Source: Melioribacteraceae bacterium (lineage in GTDB: Bacteria > Bacteroidota > Ignavibacteria > Ignavibacteriales > Melioribacteraceae). Taken from it: DNA of 64,000 nucleotides. This document shows, in pieces, positions 1 to 8,638 of the stretch. Numbering within the stretch: the stretch's first letter is position 1; each line of letters starts with the position of its first letter. The stretch lies in the NCBI GenBank assembly GCA_023230485.1, contig JALNXG010000011.1, forward strand, positions 1 through 64,000. The letters are read 5' to 3'. The notes beneath the pieces were generated by a model. It saw only the letters and a list, made by a program, of their open reading frames with translations. It ran no database searches and had not been told where the DNA came from. The position numbers and the translations under genes were made by a program.

Positions 1-245
1 ACAGGACATACAGCGGCACATTGTGGCTCGTCGTGGAATCCTTTGCATTCTGTACATTTATCTGGTACTATATAAAAGTAATCAGATGAATAAAATCCGG
101 TATTTCCGGCTGGTGATGAATCATCAGCGCCAAAACTATCCGGACCTAATTTCCAATCTGCTCCGCCTTCATAAATTGCAGTATTTGGGCATTCAGGTTC
201 GCAAGCACCGCAATTGATGCATTCGGATGTTATCATTATTGCCAT
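1..245 (-). CDS. 4Fe-4S dicluster ferredoxin, partial at left edge
   Basis: Small electron-carrier protein whose C-terminus lies outside the window. The 81 visible residues begin [20 protein letters not shown], giving a first cluster motif C-x2-C-x2-C-x3-C near residues 9-19. A second motif of the form C-x2-C-x8-C-x3-C lies near residues 65-80, the spacing of the Chlorobium-type/YfhL bacterial ferredoxins. The ATG at 245-243 follows a good Shine-Dalgarno (GGAGAT on the minus strand, 256-251). It is transcribed on its own from a sigma-70-like promoter just upstream. The redox partner cannot be told from the window. Confidence 0.9.
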   Translation of the reverse strand, partial: MAIMITSECINCGACEPECPNTAIYEGGADWKLGPDSFGADDSSPAGNTGFYSSDYFYIVPDKCTECKGFHDEPQCAAVCP

Positions 246-290
246 TGCAAATCTCCTAATTTTTGGGTATAGTTTATCTCAATCAACTGA

Positions 291-319
291 ATTATAACAA
301 AACAAATTTCTAAGCGCAA
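291..319 (-). promoter_or_regulatory. Sigma-70-like promoter of the ferredoxin gene
   Basis: On the minus strand TTGCGC (319-314) and TATAAT (296-291) are separated by exactly 17 bases. Transcription would start near 284, giving a leader of about 39 bases. The -10 is a perfect consensus match; the -35 matches only in TTG. Confidence 0.5.
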
Positions 320-346
320 GTCTAAAAGAGGTAAAAAAGTATTATT

Positions 347-1099
347 TTACCAACTGCCACTTGCTCCGCCACCGCCAAATCCGCCGCCTCCTCCGGAAAA
401 TCCACCTCCGCCGAAGCCTCCACCACCGAATCCACCACTGCTACTTCTACCGCCCATACCTTGCGAAAGTGCTCCCCATAAAAGAAGAGAACCAAGTCCG
501 CCTCCACCGCCACCTTTACCACCTTTTCTGCTCGAAAAAATGATAAATAGTATAAACATTATTATATAGATAAAAGGAAACTTAATATTATCTCCTTTAT
601 CATCTTTTTTTATTGCTTTATATTCTCCACCGATAGCTTTTATTATCGCATCCACTCCTGCATGAACACCCCCATAATAATCGTTATCTCGGAAATATGG
701 TCTTACTTCATTCCGAAGAATCGAACTTGCAAGAGCATCAGGGACAACTCCTTCCAATCCATATCCCACTTCAATTCTCATCTTCTTATCATCTTTAGCT
801 ACAAAAAATAAAATACCATTGTTATTTTTTTTACTTCCGATTTTATTTTTTGTCGATGCTTCATAAGTATAACTTTCTAAAGGGTAGCCATCAAGAGAAG
901 AAATCATCATAAACACCACCTGATTAGAAGTAGTATCTTCATATGATTTCAGTCTAAAATTGAGCGACTCTAATTCTCCGCCGGATATCGTCCCGGTATA
1001 ATCATTTGCATAATTCTTTAATATCGGTATCTCAACCTGAGCATCGATAACACTCAGTGAGAAAACCGTAACAATAAGAATTTTATAAATCGTTTTCAT
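347..1099 (-). CDS. TPM-domain protein with glycine-rich tail (YgcG family)
   Basis: Predicted exported, membrane-anchored protein of 250 residues. It has an N-terminal signal peptide (about 1-20, ending IDAQ), a TPM domain (about 25-145, with the family-typical segment VGYGLEGVVPDALAS), a transmembrane helix near 175-191 and a C-terminal tail rich in Gly and Ser ending GASGSW. TPM proteins of this architecture are usually encoded next to LemA, as here, and the stop of lemA touches this start. The exact biochemical role of the family is unsettled; some TPM domains have been reported as phosphatases. It is the last gene of the run that starts at 7039. Confidence 0.85.
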   Translation of the reverse strand: MKTIYKILIVTVFSLSVIDAQVEIPILKNYANDYTGTISGGELESLNFRLKSYEDTTSNQVVFMMISSLDGYPLESYTYEASTKNKIGSKKNNNGILFFVAKDDKKMRIEVGYGLEGVVPDALASSILRNEVRPYFRDNDYYGGVHAGVDAIIKAIGGEYKAIKKDDKGDNIKFPFIYIIMFILFIIFSSRKGGKGGGGGGLGSLLLWGALSQGMGGRSSSGGFGGGGFGGGGFSGGGGGFGGGGASGSW

Positions 1100-1707
1100 T
1101 AAAACTCTACTTTAGGAGCTTGATCAGAACCTGCTACTGCAGCGAAATATTGCTTCTCGCTAAATCCTGTAAATCCTGCTATAAGTGAAGCAGGGAATCT
1201 CTTTATAGTAGTATTAAATACTTGTACCACCTGATTAAATTTCATTCTCTCTACTGCAATTCTATTCTCAGTACCTTCGAGCTGAGATTGCAATTGGAGG
1301 AAATTCTCATTCGCTTTAAGTTGTGGATATGCTTCTACTGTTACCATCAATCTTGATAAAGCTCCACTTAATTGATCTTGAGCAGCTTGGAATTTTTGGA
1401 ATGCAACCGGATCAGTTAATTGAGAAGCATCGATTTTTGTCTGTCCTGCTTTTGCTCTTGCCTCAGTAACTGCTGTATAAGTCTCTTTTTCAAAATTAGC
1501 TACACCTTTTACGGTAGATACTAAATTAGGAATAAGATCAATTCTTCTTTGGTACTGATTTTCAACTTGGCTCCATGACTGCTTTACGCCTTCATCTAAT
1601 CCTACTAAATTATTATATACCCCTACTCCCCACATTACGAATCCGAGTACAATGAGCAGAACAACTACTCCAGTTCCACAGCCAATAAGTAATCCTTTAT
1701 TTTTCAT
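1099..1707 (-). CDS. lemA: LemA family membrane protein
   Basis: Protein of 202 residues with one N-terminal transmembrane helix (about 8-30) followed by the helical LemA domain. Diagnostic stretches are VKQSWSQVENQYQRRIDLIP and LVSTVKGVANFEKET in the first half, and AYPQLKANENFLQLQSQLEG in the second. Length is normal for the family, whose molecular function is not known. The adjacent TPM protein downstream is the usual partner, which supports both calls. An 18-base gap separates it from the PFL gene upstream, so the genes are probably co-transcribed. Confidence 0.92.
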   Translation of the reverse strand: MKNKGLLIGCGTGVVVLLIVLGFVMWGVGVYNNLVGLDEGVKQSWSQVENQYQRRIDLIPNLVSTVKGVANFEKETYTAVTEARAKAGQTKIDASQLTDPVAFQKFQAAQDQLSGALSRLMVTVEAYPQLKANENFLQLQSQLEGTENRIAVERMKFNQVVQVFNTTIKRFPASLIAGFTGFSEKQYFAAVAGSDQAPKVEF

Positions 1708-1727
1708 TACCCCTCCTTTTTAAAATA

Positions 1728-3089
1728 TTAATTTGTTAAACTTCTCATTGGTGCGGGAATTCTTCCTCCCCGTCCAATAAATTTCTCACAGCTAATTCGC
1801 TTTACGCTCATAATCGGTGCTTTCCCAAGAAGTCCACCATAATCAACTGATTCGCCTTCTTTTTTACCATAAGCCGGAATTATTCTTACCGCTGTAGTTT
1901 TATCATTAATTACACCAATAGCAGCTTCATCAGCTATAATGCCTGCAATCGTTGATGCAGTTGTATCTCCCGGAACTGCAATCATATCAAGTCCCACTGA
2001 ACATACTGCTGTCATCGCTTCCAATTTTTCAATTGTTAAATTTCCTCTTTCCACTGCGCGAATCATTCCCATATCCTCACTTACCGGAATGAATGCACCA
2101 CTCATACCACCAACTACTCCACTTGCCATTAGCCCGGCTTTCTTCACTGAATCATTCAACATTGCTAAAGCCGCTGTTGTTCCGGGTCCGCCTACATCCT
2201 CGAGACCCATTGCCATTAAAATATCTGCAATGCTATCTCCTTCAGCAGGTGTAGGAGCTAATGATACATCAACTATTCCGAAAGGGATACCATGTTTTTC
2301 GGCTACTTTCCTTCCGATCAACTCACCGGCTCGTGTAATCTTAAAAATTGTCTTCTTAATTACTTCTGCAAGTCCTTGTGTATTGCAATATCCTGCTTCT
2401 TTAATTGCATCAAGTACTACTCCCGGTCCGCTAATACCTACATTCAGCGTTACTTCAGGTTCGGATACTCCATGAAATGCTCCAGCAACAAAAGGATTAT
2501 CCTCAACTGCATTTGCAAATACTACTAATTTAGCGCAACCGATAGAATCACGATCTTTTGTAAGTTCGGCAGTTTTCTTTATTGCCTCTGCCATCATCAA
2601 TATCGCATCCATATTAATACCAGCTTTGGTCGATGCAATGTTTACACTCGAACAAACACGTTTTGTTGATGCAAGTGCATAAGGAATTGATTCAATTAAT
2701 TCTCTTTCGCCGTTCGTCATTCCCTTTTGAACTAATGCAGAGTACCCTGCAAGATAATCAATTCCAATTTCTTCTGCCGCTTTATCTAATATTTTTGCTA
2801 TTTCTATAAATTCTTCGGCATGAAATGGGTCGAATGGAATACTTACCGGTGTTATTGAAATTCTTTTATTCGCTATCGAGATACCATATTTTGCTTCTAT
2901 CTCTCTTGCATATTTTACGTGATTCTTTCCGTACTTCATTATCTTATCGTAAATTTTCTGCTTTGTTACTTCGATATTCCTATCGTGGCAATCTCTTAAG
3001 CTTATTCCTAGTGTTACGGTACGAATATCGAAATGTTCTACCTCCGTCATCCGTATTGTTTCTAATATTTCATCAAATTCGTATGGCAT
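1728..3089 (-). CDS. PFL family protein (UPF0210/DUF711)
   Basis: Protein of 453 residues covering the full length of the PFL/UPF0210 family, distantly related to pyruvate formate-lyase-like enzymes. Recognisable parts are [20 protein letters not shown] at the N-terminus, the glycine-rich [14 protein letters not shown] in the middle, and APMRSLTN at the C-terminus. No reaction is established for the family. The gene directly upstream encodes an ACT-domain protein; this UPF0210-UPF0237 pairing is conserved across many bacteria and suggests that the small protein senses a metabolite for the large one. The two genes are separated by two bases. Confidence 0.9.
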   Translation of the reverse strand: MPYEFDEILETIRMTEVEHFDIRTVTLGISLRDCHDRNIEVTKQKIYDKIMKYGKNHVKYAREIEAKYGISIANKRISITPVSIPFDPFHAEEFIEIAKILDKAAEEIGIDYLAGYSALVQKGMTNGERELIESIPYALASTKRVCSSVNIASTKAGINMDAILMMAEAIKKTAELTKDRDSIGCAKLVVFANAVEDNPFVAGAFHGVSEPEVTLNVGISGPGVVLDAIKEAGYCNTQGLAEVIKKTIFKITRAGELIGRKVAEKHGIPFGIVDVSLAPTPAEGDSIADILMAMGLEDVGGPGTTAALAMLNDSVKKAGLMASGVVGGMSGAFIPVSEDMGMIRAVERGNLTIEKLEAMTAVCSVGLDMIAVPGDTTASTIAGIIADEAAIGVINDKTTAVRIIPAYGKKEGESVDYGGLLGKAPIMSVKRISCEKFIGRGGRIPAPMRSLTN

Positions 3090-3091
3090 AA

Positions 3092-3517
3092 TTATATCCT
3101 GTGCATATGACGAAAAACATCTTCGTGCTGTAAATAAATTTTTATTTTTAATTCTTCGGCTACTTTACTTAATTCTTCCTGAACTGTTTTTAAGTCACCT
3201 GGAGAATTTGTAAGATCTACCACCATAATCATAGTAAAGAAATCACCCATAATTTTTTGGCTTAGATCATAAATATCGCATTCGCATTGACTTATTGCTT
3301 TTGTTATCGAAGCAACGATTCCCGGTTTATTTATACCGAATGCCGTTAATATTGCTCTTCCGCTAGATTCATTCATTTTAATATCTGTCGGCGATGCATC
3401 AAAACTTTCTACTGCCTTTTTTACTATTGTCTTTACCTTATCCGGTGTTGCCTTATCGCCAAGCTCTTCAATGGCACTTAAAGTAATCTTCCTGATTTCA
3501 TCTTCAGTCAATTTCAC
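3092..3517 (-). CDS. ACT domain protein (UPF0237-like) with N-terminal extension
   Basis: Predicted small-molecule-binding regulator of 141 residues. The C-terminal 90 residues form the ACT fold, starting [20 protein letters not shown] and containing [20 protein letters not shown]. Stand-alone UPF0237 proteins are about 90 residues; this one carries roughly 50 extra N-terminal residues predicted to be helical. The start is GTG at 3517, and the first four bases (GTGA) overlap the stop of the upstream TPR gene. It lies directly before the PFL gene, its usual partner. The ligand is unknown. Confidence 0.82.
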   Translation of the reverse strand: MKLTEDEIRKITLSAIEELGDKATPDKVKTIVKKAVESFDASPTDIKMNESSGRAILTAFGINKPGIVASITKAISQCECDIYDLSQKIMGDFFTMIMVVDLTNSPGDLKTVQEELSKVAEELKIKIYLQHEDVFRHMHRI

Positions 3518-4356
3518 GGTTTAATTCCTTGATAGTTATTTTGTAGATTTTTTAATGATTTATTCGATACTTCAATATTTTTTTCAATTGCAAACTCTTC
3601 CGCATTTTGGTAATTGCCTCTATAAAAACGTAAAAAGAGCAAATTACCGATTACTAACCCGTCAAAAACTCTTTTTTCAACGAAAGAATTTACAGTCCAA
3701 TACCCAGTTAATCCCACCCAACCGATTGACATTAACCCCGAAAGATAGTTCCCTGTATAAAACTGACCAAATCCCGGTAAAATATAAGAAATTACTTTGG
3801 CAAAATTAACTGAATATTTATTTTTATCGGTTTGCTTAGAGATTAAAGCAAGTGGATGATTTTTATCAATCTTCTCAAATACTTGCGAAGCTACCAACCA
3901 TTGGTCTTCGAATATAAAATTCCATCCCCGCCAATAATTAATTTCATTCATTCTATCATTAAAGCGGATATCTTTTTCTAACTTATCGAGTAACTGATGT
4001 GCATTGTCGTTTGTGCGTCTAAGGATATTTACTCGTATTACATTTATTGCAGCATCAAAATGGAGTGAATCATTCGGGGCAGTCCTTTCAGCATTAGCAA
4101 AGTAAGTTACTGCATCATCGAATCTGCTTCCACCCTTATATGCTTCCCCTATCTGGATATTGGTATAATAACCATATTGCCCTTCTACATCAAAAAACTG
4201 CAATCTCTTATATTCTGTTATCGCATCAAAGAGCTGCCCCGAATTGAATAAATTATCAGCATACTCTTTCTGAATTTTAAGCTCGCTTTGAGATAAAACC
4301 GCTGGCGATAATATTGATGACGCCATTATTATTAACAAAAGAATTACTTTTTTCAA
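3514..4356 (-). CDS. TPR protein with C-terminal membrane segments, YidD-linked
   Basis: Unnamed protein of 280 residues. It has a signal peptide (about 1-22), TPR-like helical repeats (about 25-175, for example LFNSGQLFDAITEYKRLQFF), then a hydrophobic part beginning ILPGFGQFYTGNYLSGLMSI. That PG-x-G-x-x-Y-x-G motif is also found in small membrane domains of Bacteroidota proteins such as DUF5683. The neighbouring gene encodes a protein of the same layout, so the two are probably ancient duplicates. The ATGA overlap with the upstream gene points to translational coupling. Function is unknown; context with a YidD-like protein suggests a role at the envelope. Confidence 0.7.
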   Translation of the reverse strand: MKKVILLLIIMASSILSPAVLSQSELKIQKEYADNLFNSGQLFDAITEYKRLQFFDVEGQYGYYTNIQIGEAYKGGSRFDDAVTYFANAERTAPNDSLHFDAAINVIRVNILRRTNDNAHQLLDKLEKDIRFNDRMNEINYWRGWNFIFEDQWLVASQVFEKIDKNHPLALISKQTDKNKYSVNFAKVISYILPGFGQFYTGNYLSGLMSIGWVGLTGYWTVNSFVEKRVFDGLVIGNLLFLRFYRGNYQNAEEFAIEKNIEVSNKSLKNLQNNYQGIKP

Positions 4357-5198
4357 TATTTTATCTCCGGTAAAAAGTAATTGTTTTCTTTAAAATAGAA
4401 ACGTATTTCTTTATCGAGATTAACTTTTATCCCGATATTAAATTTCTCTGCCGCTAGTGCAGTACCATAAATGTTACCTACATAAGAGAGAAATGCCAGA
4501 CCTGAAAATACTGCACCTCTTAATTTATGTTTAGCATTAAAATTATCTACCGCCAAAAAAGTTAATAGTCCAGTAGCAATAAAAGCCGTAATCCCATCTC
4601 CATATTCGCCCAGATAAACTTTTCCGCTTCCTGGAATCAAAGCTGAAAGAAGAGCTGCCTTAGTACCGTTTTTTCTTAGTGGTATATCTTTTCTTAAATA
4701 AAATTCGCTCATTTTAATACGTGCATCGTCTTCAAAATAACTTAGTATTATAGTAGAATCAGGAAGCGGTTTAGCCTCTATGTAATAAGTCATCGTATTG
4801 AGTTTCATAATATTGTTTTTATATACAGGCGAGATATATTCATTTATCGCAAGGTCTTTCTTGAAATCATCATAAAGTCCGGCAAAGAAAAGCGATTTGA
4901 AATAACCGAGACGGGCTTCATCTTCAAACGATGAATTATAAAACGCACTCTTAAAATAATCAGCAGCTTCGGTATATCGTTCTATTCGGAAAAGTGTTTC
5001 AGCATACCTTATTCTTATCGTATCGTTTTCTTGCTTAGTCAGAAATTCTCTATACTCCTGATTTGCCCTAATAAAATCGCCGCTCTCAAAAAGAAAATTT
5101 CCAAATTTCTTTAGGTTATCTATCGAGAAATAATTTATCCCTTGAGAAAAAGATATCGATACGAATGTAAATAAAATTAATAGAATATTTTTTATCAA
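4353..5198 (-). CDS. TPR protein with C-terminal membrane segments, YidD-linked (paralogue)
   Basis: Unnamed protein of 281 residues with a signal peptide (about 1-19), TPR-like repeats (about 25-165) and a hydrophobic C-terminal part that starts ALIPGSGKVYLGEYGDGITA. That region carries the same PG-x-G-x-x-Y-x-G motif as the downstream gene. The stop overlaps the downstream start by four bases. It lies 14 bases after the YidD-like gene, so the three form one cassette. I infer an envelope function from the signal peptide, the membrane segments and the YidD neighbour; nothing in the sequence identifies a substrate. Confidence 0.7.
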   Translation of the reverse strand: MIKNILLILFTFVSISFSQGINYFSIDNLKKFGNFLFESGDFIRANQEYREFLTKQENDTIRIRYAETLFRIERYTEAADYFKSAFYNSSFEDEARLGYFKSLFFAGLYDDFKKDLAINEYISPVYKNNIMKLNTMTYYIEAKPLPDSTIILSYFEDDARIKMSEFYLRKDIPLRKNGTKAALLSALIPGSGKVYLGEYGDGITAFIATGLLTFLAVDNFNAKHKLRGAVFSGLAFLSYVGNIYGTALAAEKFNIGIKVNLDKEIRFYFKENNYFLPEIKY

Positions 5199-5212
5199 TT
5201 TTCCGCCGGCAA

Positions 5213-5620
5213 TTAATTACTTATATAATATTCCACCGGATCGTAAAATTTGTTATTCTTAATAACTTTATACTGTTCCCGTGATTTGAAAAAATTAAGA
5301 TCTCGTGTAAATCGGTCTATAAACATAAACGTCCCTTTGAATAAACCGGTCTCTGAAACCGATTCGACATAAAACTCCGAGCATGATGGATGGAATGGAC
5401 AATTATCCCCATCTAAATCTGATATAAAAAACTTATATAATGTTTTTGTACCTGAAAGCGTTTTAGCAAAAATACCAATAGTAGAATAATTTGACCCTTC
5501 TTCATTCGCCTTTAATTCATAATTAATTTTTACCGGCTGCCATTTTTTCAGTTCCGGCTGTGCTGAATTTATAGTCGGTAAAAGAACCAATAAAAATAAT
5601 ATTATAAAATGAGATCTCAT
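5213..5620 (-). CDS. YidD-like protein (membrane protein insertion efficiency factor family)
   Basis: Protein of 135 residues. The C-terminal half carries the YidD core, CPFHPSCSEFYVESVSETGL, followed by FKGTFMFIDRFTRD and a terminal DPVEYY like the DPV near the end of classical YidD. Unlike the approximately 80-residue cytoplasmic YidD, it has a cleavable-looking signal peptide (about 1-20, ending NSAQ) and about 50 extra residues before the core. This suggests it acts outside the cytoplasm and may not do what E. coli YidD does. It starts the YidD-TPR-TPR cassette and overlaps the DUF2442 gene stop by four bases. Confidence 0.75.
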   Translation of the reverse strand: MRSHFIILFLLVLLPTINSAQPELKKWQPVKINYELKANEEGSNYSTIGIFAKTLSGTKTLYKFFISDLDGDNCPFHPSCSEFYVESVSETGLFKGTFMFIDRFTRDLNFFKSREQYKVIKNNKFYDPVEYYISN

Positions 5621-5895
5621 ATTTTATCCAAATCCAATCCTATATTACGAGCCATTTGAAGAAGTTCCAATTGTTTATGAAGTGCGTTTTTGCAGATGGC
5701 ACTTCCATTACTCCAAGTAACATCATTTGTTTTTGGGCAGACAGAAACTGAATTGAACATCGATTCATCCGATAGTTCTTCATACTCAAACTTAGTCATA
5801 AGTTTTTTTAATGAATATTCGCCTTCTAATCCGTCATCATATTTTATGTATATCTTATCTTTTCCAAGAGGTGAAACAGAAATAAGCTTTGCCAT
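5617..5895 (-). CDS. DUF2442 domain protein
   Basis: Small protein of 92 residues matching the DUF2442 pattern: an N-terminal beta-rich part with IYIKYDDGLEGEYSLKKL and the core FNSVSVCPKTNDVTWSNGSA, which resembles the family's conserved tail in which a Trp-x-Asn/Asp-Gly motif is typical. DUF2442 genes often sit next to toxin-like DUF4160 genes, but no such partner is present; the neighbours are an acyl-CoA dehydrogenase and a YidD-like gene. Its role is unknown. Start and stop are packed tightly against both neighbours. Confidence 0.8.
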   Translation of the reverse strand: MAKLISVSPLGKDKIYIKYDDGLEGEYSLKKLMTKFEYEELSDESMFNSVSVCPKTNDVTWSNGSAICKNALHKQLELLQMARNIGLDLDKI

Positions 5896-5896
5896 A

Positions 5897-7039
5897 TTAT
5901 CCCTTTAATAATTCACGAGCTATTACTATTTTTTGAATCTCTGAAGTGCCTTCATAAATTTCGGTTACCTTAGCATCCCTCAAATAACGTTCTACTAAAT
6001 ATTCCCTAACGTATCCATATCCGCCATGAATTTGAATCGCTTCGAGCGCACATTCGACTGCAATTTTTGAAGCGTATAACTTTGCCATTGCAGCTTCTTT
6101 AACGTACTTCTTTCCGGCGTCTTTAAGTGATGCCGCTTTAAGAGTAATGAGTTTAGAATTTTCTATTTTTACAGCCATATCGGCTAATTTAAATTGAATT
6201 GCTTGATGATTTGCAATTTCAGTTCCGAATGATTTTCTTTGCTTAGCATATTTTATTGATGCTTCCAAAGATGCTTCAGCAATTCCCACTGCCTGTGAGG
6301 CGATACCGATTCTACCCCCATTCAATGTATTCATTGCAAAATTAAATCCCTTTCCCACTTCCCAAATTATATTTTCTTCCGGCACTCTTACATTATCAAA
6401 CATGAGCGAACAGGTATCAGAGCTTTTTATGCCAAGCTTGTCTTCTTTTACTCCATGACTAAAACCTTCTGTCCCCTTCTCTACGATAAAAGTAGTAATT
6501 CCATGATGAGCTTTTTCCTTTTCTGTTTGAGCAACTACTAAATAATAATCCGCCGAAGTTCCATTGGTCGTCCAATTCTTCATGCCATTTATCACCCAGT
6601 GATCACCATCTTTATAAGCATTTGTAGCTTGTTGAGTAGCGTCACTTCCTGCTTCCGGCTCTGATAAAGCAAATGCACCTAATTTTTCCCCTTTAGCAAG
6701 CGGACGTAAATATTTATTTTTTATAAAGTCTGAAGCATATTTTTCTAACCCATAGCATACCAGTGAATTATTAACCGATAATATTACTCCCACACTTGCA
6801 TCTGCTTTGGAAAATTCTATCATCGCAAGGACATAACTGACGGCATCTAATCCCGCTCCATCAAATTCCGGCGATACCATCATCCCCATAAAACCAAGCT
6901 CCCCGAGCTTTTTTATAATCTCTGTTGGATACTCGGCATTTTTGTCTCTTTCCACTGCTGTTGGAGCTATTTCGGCTTCCGCAAATTCACGTGCTGCCTG
7001 TTGAATCATTAACTGATCTTCAGTAAAATCAAAATTCAT
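5897..7039 (-). CDS. Acyl-CoA dehydrogenase (short/butyryl-chain type)
   Basis: FAD enzyme that oxidises an acyl-CoA to the trans-2-enoyl-CoA in beta-oxidation or related pathways. All three domains are present in 380 residues, the normal length: the N-terminal helical domain, the middle beta domain with AFALSEPEAGSDATQQAT and IVEKGTEGFSHGVKEDKLGI, and the C-terminal helical domain with QIHGGYGYVREYLVERYLRD. The catalytic base is Glu363 in the IYEGTSEIQ motif, the position used by short- and medium-chain enzymes. Electrons would go to an electron-transfer flavoprotein not encoded here. It is the first gene of the minus-strand run. Confidence 0.92.
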   Translation of the reverse strand: MNFDFTEDQLMIQQAAREFAEAEIAPTAVERDKNAEYPTEIIKKLGELGFMGMMVSPEFDGAGLDAVSYVLAMIEFSKADASVGVILSVNNSLVCYGLEKYASDFIKNKYLRPLAKGEKLGAFALSEPEAGSDATQQATNAYKDGDHWVINGMKNWTTNGTSADYYLVVAQTEKEKAHHGITTFIVEKGTEGFSHGVKEDKLGIKSSDTCSLMFDNVRVPEENIIWEVGKGFNFAMNTLNGGRIGIASQAVGIAEASLEASIKYAKQRKSFGTEIANHQAIQFKLADMAVKIENSKLITLKAASLKDAGKKYVKEAAMAKLYASKIAVECALEAIQIHGGYGYVREYLVERYLRDAKVTEIYEGTSEIQKIVIARELLKG

Positions 7040-7128
7040 CTGATTCTCCCTGTTTTTTATTCGTTATTGAAAATATAGGAAATATTATTGAATACTTTTG
7101 GAAATCTTTTTTTCTTATTTTTGTTTTT

Positions 7129-8184
7129 ATGAATGAAACTAAAACACAATTAAAAGGTCTTTCGCTCTCAGAACTACAAAATGTTATTACCGAATTAGGC
7201 GAACCAAAATTTAGAGCTAATCAAATTTATAATTGGATTTATAATTATCTTGAATTTGATTTCGATAAAATGAATAATCTTTCTAAAACATTCCGTGAGA
7301 AATTAAAAGAGAATTGTTCTCTTGATGCACTAACATTGGAATTATTTCAAGATTCTTCGACTACTCAAACAAAGAAATTTCTTTTTAGAACTTTTGACGA
7401 TCGCAAAATTGAATCAGTCGTAATCCCGGATAAAGAAAGAAATACACTTTGTGTTTCTACTCAAGTCGGATGTCCGCTCGATTGTAAATTTTGCGCAACA
7501 GGATTAATGGGTTTTAAGCGTAATCTTACTTCGGGTGAAATAATTGATCAATATCTTCTCGCTGCTAAAGAATATGGCAAAGATAAAATAACTAATATCG
7601 TCTACATGGGTATGGGTGAACCATTAATCAATTATGATAATACAATTAAGTCTCTTCAAATTCTTACTGACGAATTGAATAAAGTAATTAGTCGTAATCG
7701 TATTACCGTTTCAACAGCAGGAATACCACAGCGCATTTCCGATTTAGCCGCTTCGGGAATAAGAATAAAATTAGCCTTCTCTCTTCACTCCTGCTTTGAA
7801 GATATTAGAACTAAGCTAATGCCTATTAATAAAAAATATTCATTAAAAGAAAATATCGATGCACTTAAGCATTATGCGAAAGAGACAAAAACAAGAATCA
7901 CTTTCGAATATACTATGCTGCGGGAAATTAATGATAGGAAAGAGGACTTAATTGCATTAAAACAGCTTTGCAGTTCCATACCTTCTAAAATTAATCTGAT
8001 ACCATTCAATAGTATAAAACACATGGCTCCTGATGGCATTTCAGCAGAATTAGAACCAACACCTTTTGGTGATATACAAAGATTTGCAGATGAATTAAGA
8101 AATAGTAATATTACGGTAATGTTGCGCGATACACAGGGAGATGATATCGCCGCCGCTTGCGGTCAGCTTGCAATAAAATCATAA
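7129..8184 (+). CDS. rlmN: Dual-specificity RNA methyltransferase RlmN
   Basis: Radical SAM enzyme that methylates C2 of A2503 in 23S rRNA and A37 in some tRNAs. The 351-residue protein has the N-terminal RNA-binding part (about 8-95, with FRANQIYNWIYN). The radical SAM cluster motif is C-x3-C-x2-C with Cys115, Cys119 and Cys122 in GCPLDCKFCATG. The C-terminal catalytic cysteine is Cys344 in DDIAAACGQL. The GGEP-like SAM site appears as MGMGEPLINYDN. No Shine-Dalgarno is visible before the ATG; the upstream 30 bases are almost all T and A. It is divergent from the acyl-CoA dehydrogenase, so the 89-base gap must hold both promoters. Confidence 0.96.
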   Translation: MNETKTQLKGLSLSELQNVITELGEPKFRANQIYNWIYNYLEFDFDKMNNLSKTFREKLKENCSLDALTLELFQDSSTTQTKKFLFRTFDDRKIESVVIPDKERNTLCVSTQVGCPLDCKFCATGLMGFKRNLTSGEIIDQYLLAAKEYGKDKITNIVYMGMGEPLINYDNTIKSLQILTDELNKVISRNRITVSTAGIPQRISDLAASGIRIKLAFSLHSCFEDIRTKLMPINKKYSLKENIDALKHYAKETKTRITFEYTMLREINDRKEDLIALKQLCSSIPSKINLIPFNSIKHMAPDGISAELEPTPFGDIQRFADELRNSNITVMLRDTQGDDIAAACGQLAIKS

Positions 8185-8210
8185 ACCTAACTTAATAAAT
8201 TGGAGTCGTA

Positions 8211-8621
8211 ATGAAAAATCTATTCAAATTTTTGCTTTTAGTTATTATATCAGCTACTATTTTTTCTTGCAGTGAAGATGAAAATACCGTAACTCAAATT
8301 GAAGAGAAAAATAGTGTGGCTGTAAATATTGGTAGTAATTCATATAGTGTTGCTGCAACTGTAAAAGATTATGATGATTTTAATGATTCGCCTGTAATAT
8401 TTAATAAATCCAATATTACTGCTAGTATCTCAGTGGTGGATATGAAAGGTGGTAAAGTAACCTTGATAGTAAAGGGGGATAATGATGTTGTTCTATATAC
8501 TAAAGTCATATCGAATCAGATATCAGCTATAAAAGAAACTTTTTCCGGAATTCCTAAAAATATTTCTTTTAGATTAGAGAACTTCACCGGCACACTTGCC
8601 ATCAACGTAAAGGGCGAATAA
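8211..8621 (+). CDS. Small hypothetical lipoprotein
   Basis: I do not recognise this protein of 136 residues. It starts with a lipoprotein signal peptide ending in the lipobox TIFSC, with Cys20 as the predicted lipid anchor, so it should sit in a membrane facing the periplasm or outside. The mature part is predicted beta-rich and rich in Asn, Asp, Val and Ile, without cysteines or clear motifs. It follows rlmN by 26 bases with its own ribosome site (GGAG near 8201) and precedes a membrane hydrolase gene by 17 bases. Confidence 0.7.
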   Translation: MKNLFKFLLLVIISATIFSCSEDENTVTQIEEKNSVAVNIGSNSYSVAATVKDYDDFNDSPVIFNKSNITASISVVDMKGGKVTLIVKGDNDVVLYTKVISNQISAIKETFSGIPKNISFRLENFTGTLAINVKGE

Positions 8622-8638
8622 AACTGGGAGATAATAGA

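Noticed and set aside
322..543. Frames on both strands over the start of the window's TPM gene
   Set aside because: They are shadows of its Gly-rich tail, whose repetitive GGN codons leave several frames open.
1939..2475. Open frame of 178 codons on the plus strand
   Set aside because: It lies fully antisense to the PFL gene, which has clear family motifs and normal codon use; the plus-strand translation is low-complexity Ser/Thr/Pro/Ile.
7097..7123. Bacteroidota-type promoter before rlmN (TTTG and TATTTTTG)
   Set aside because: The spacing is 15 bases instead of about 19-21 and the start of transcription would coincide with the ATG; T-rich sequence produces such matches easily.
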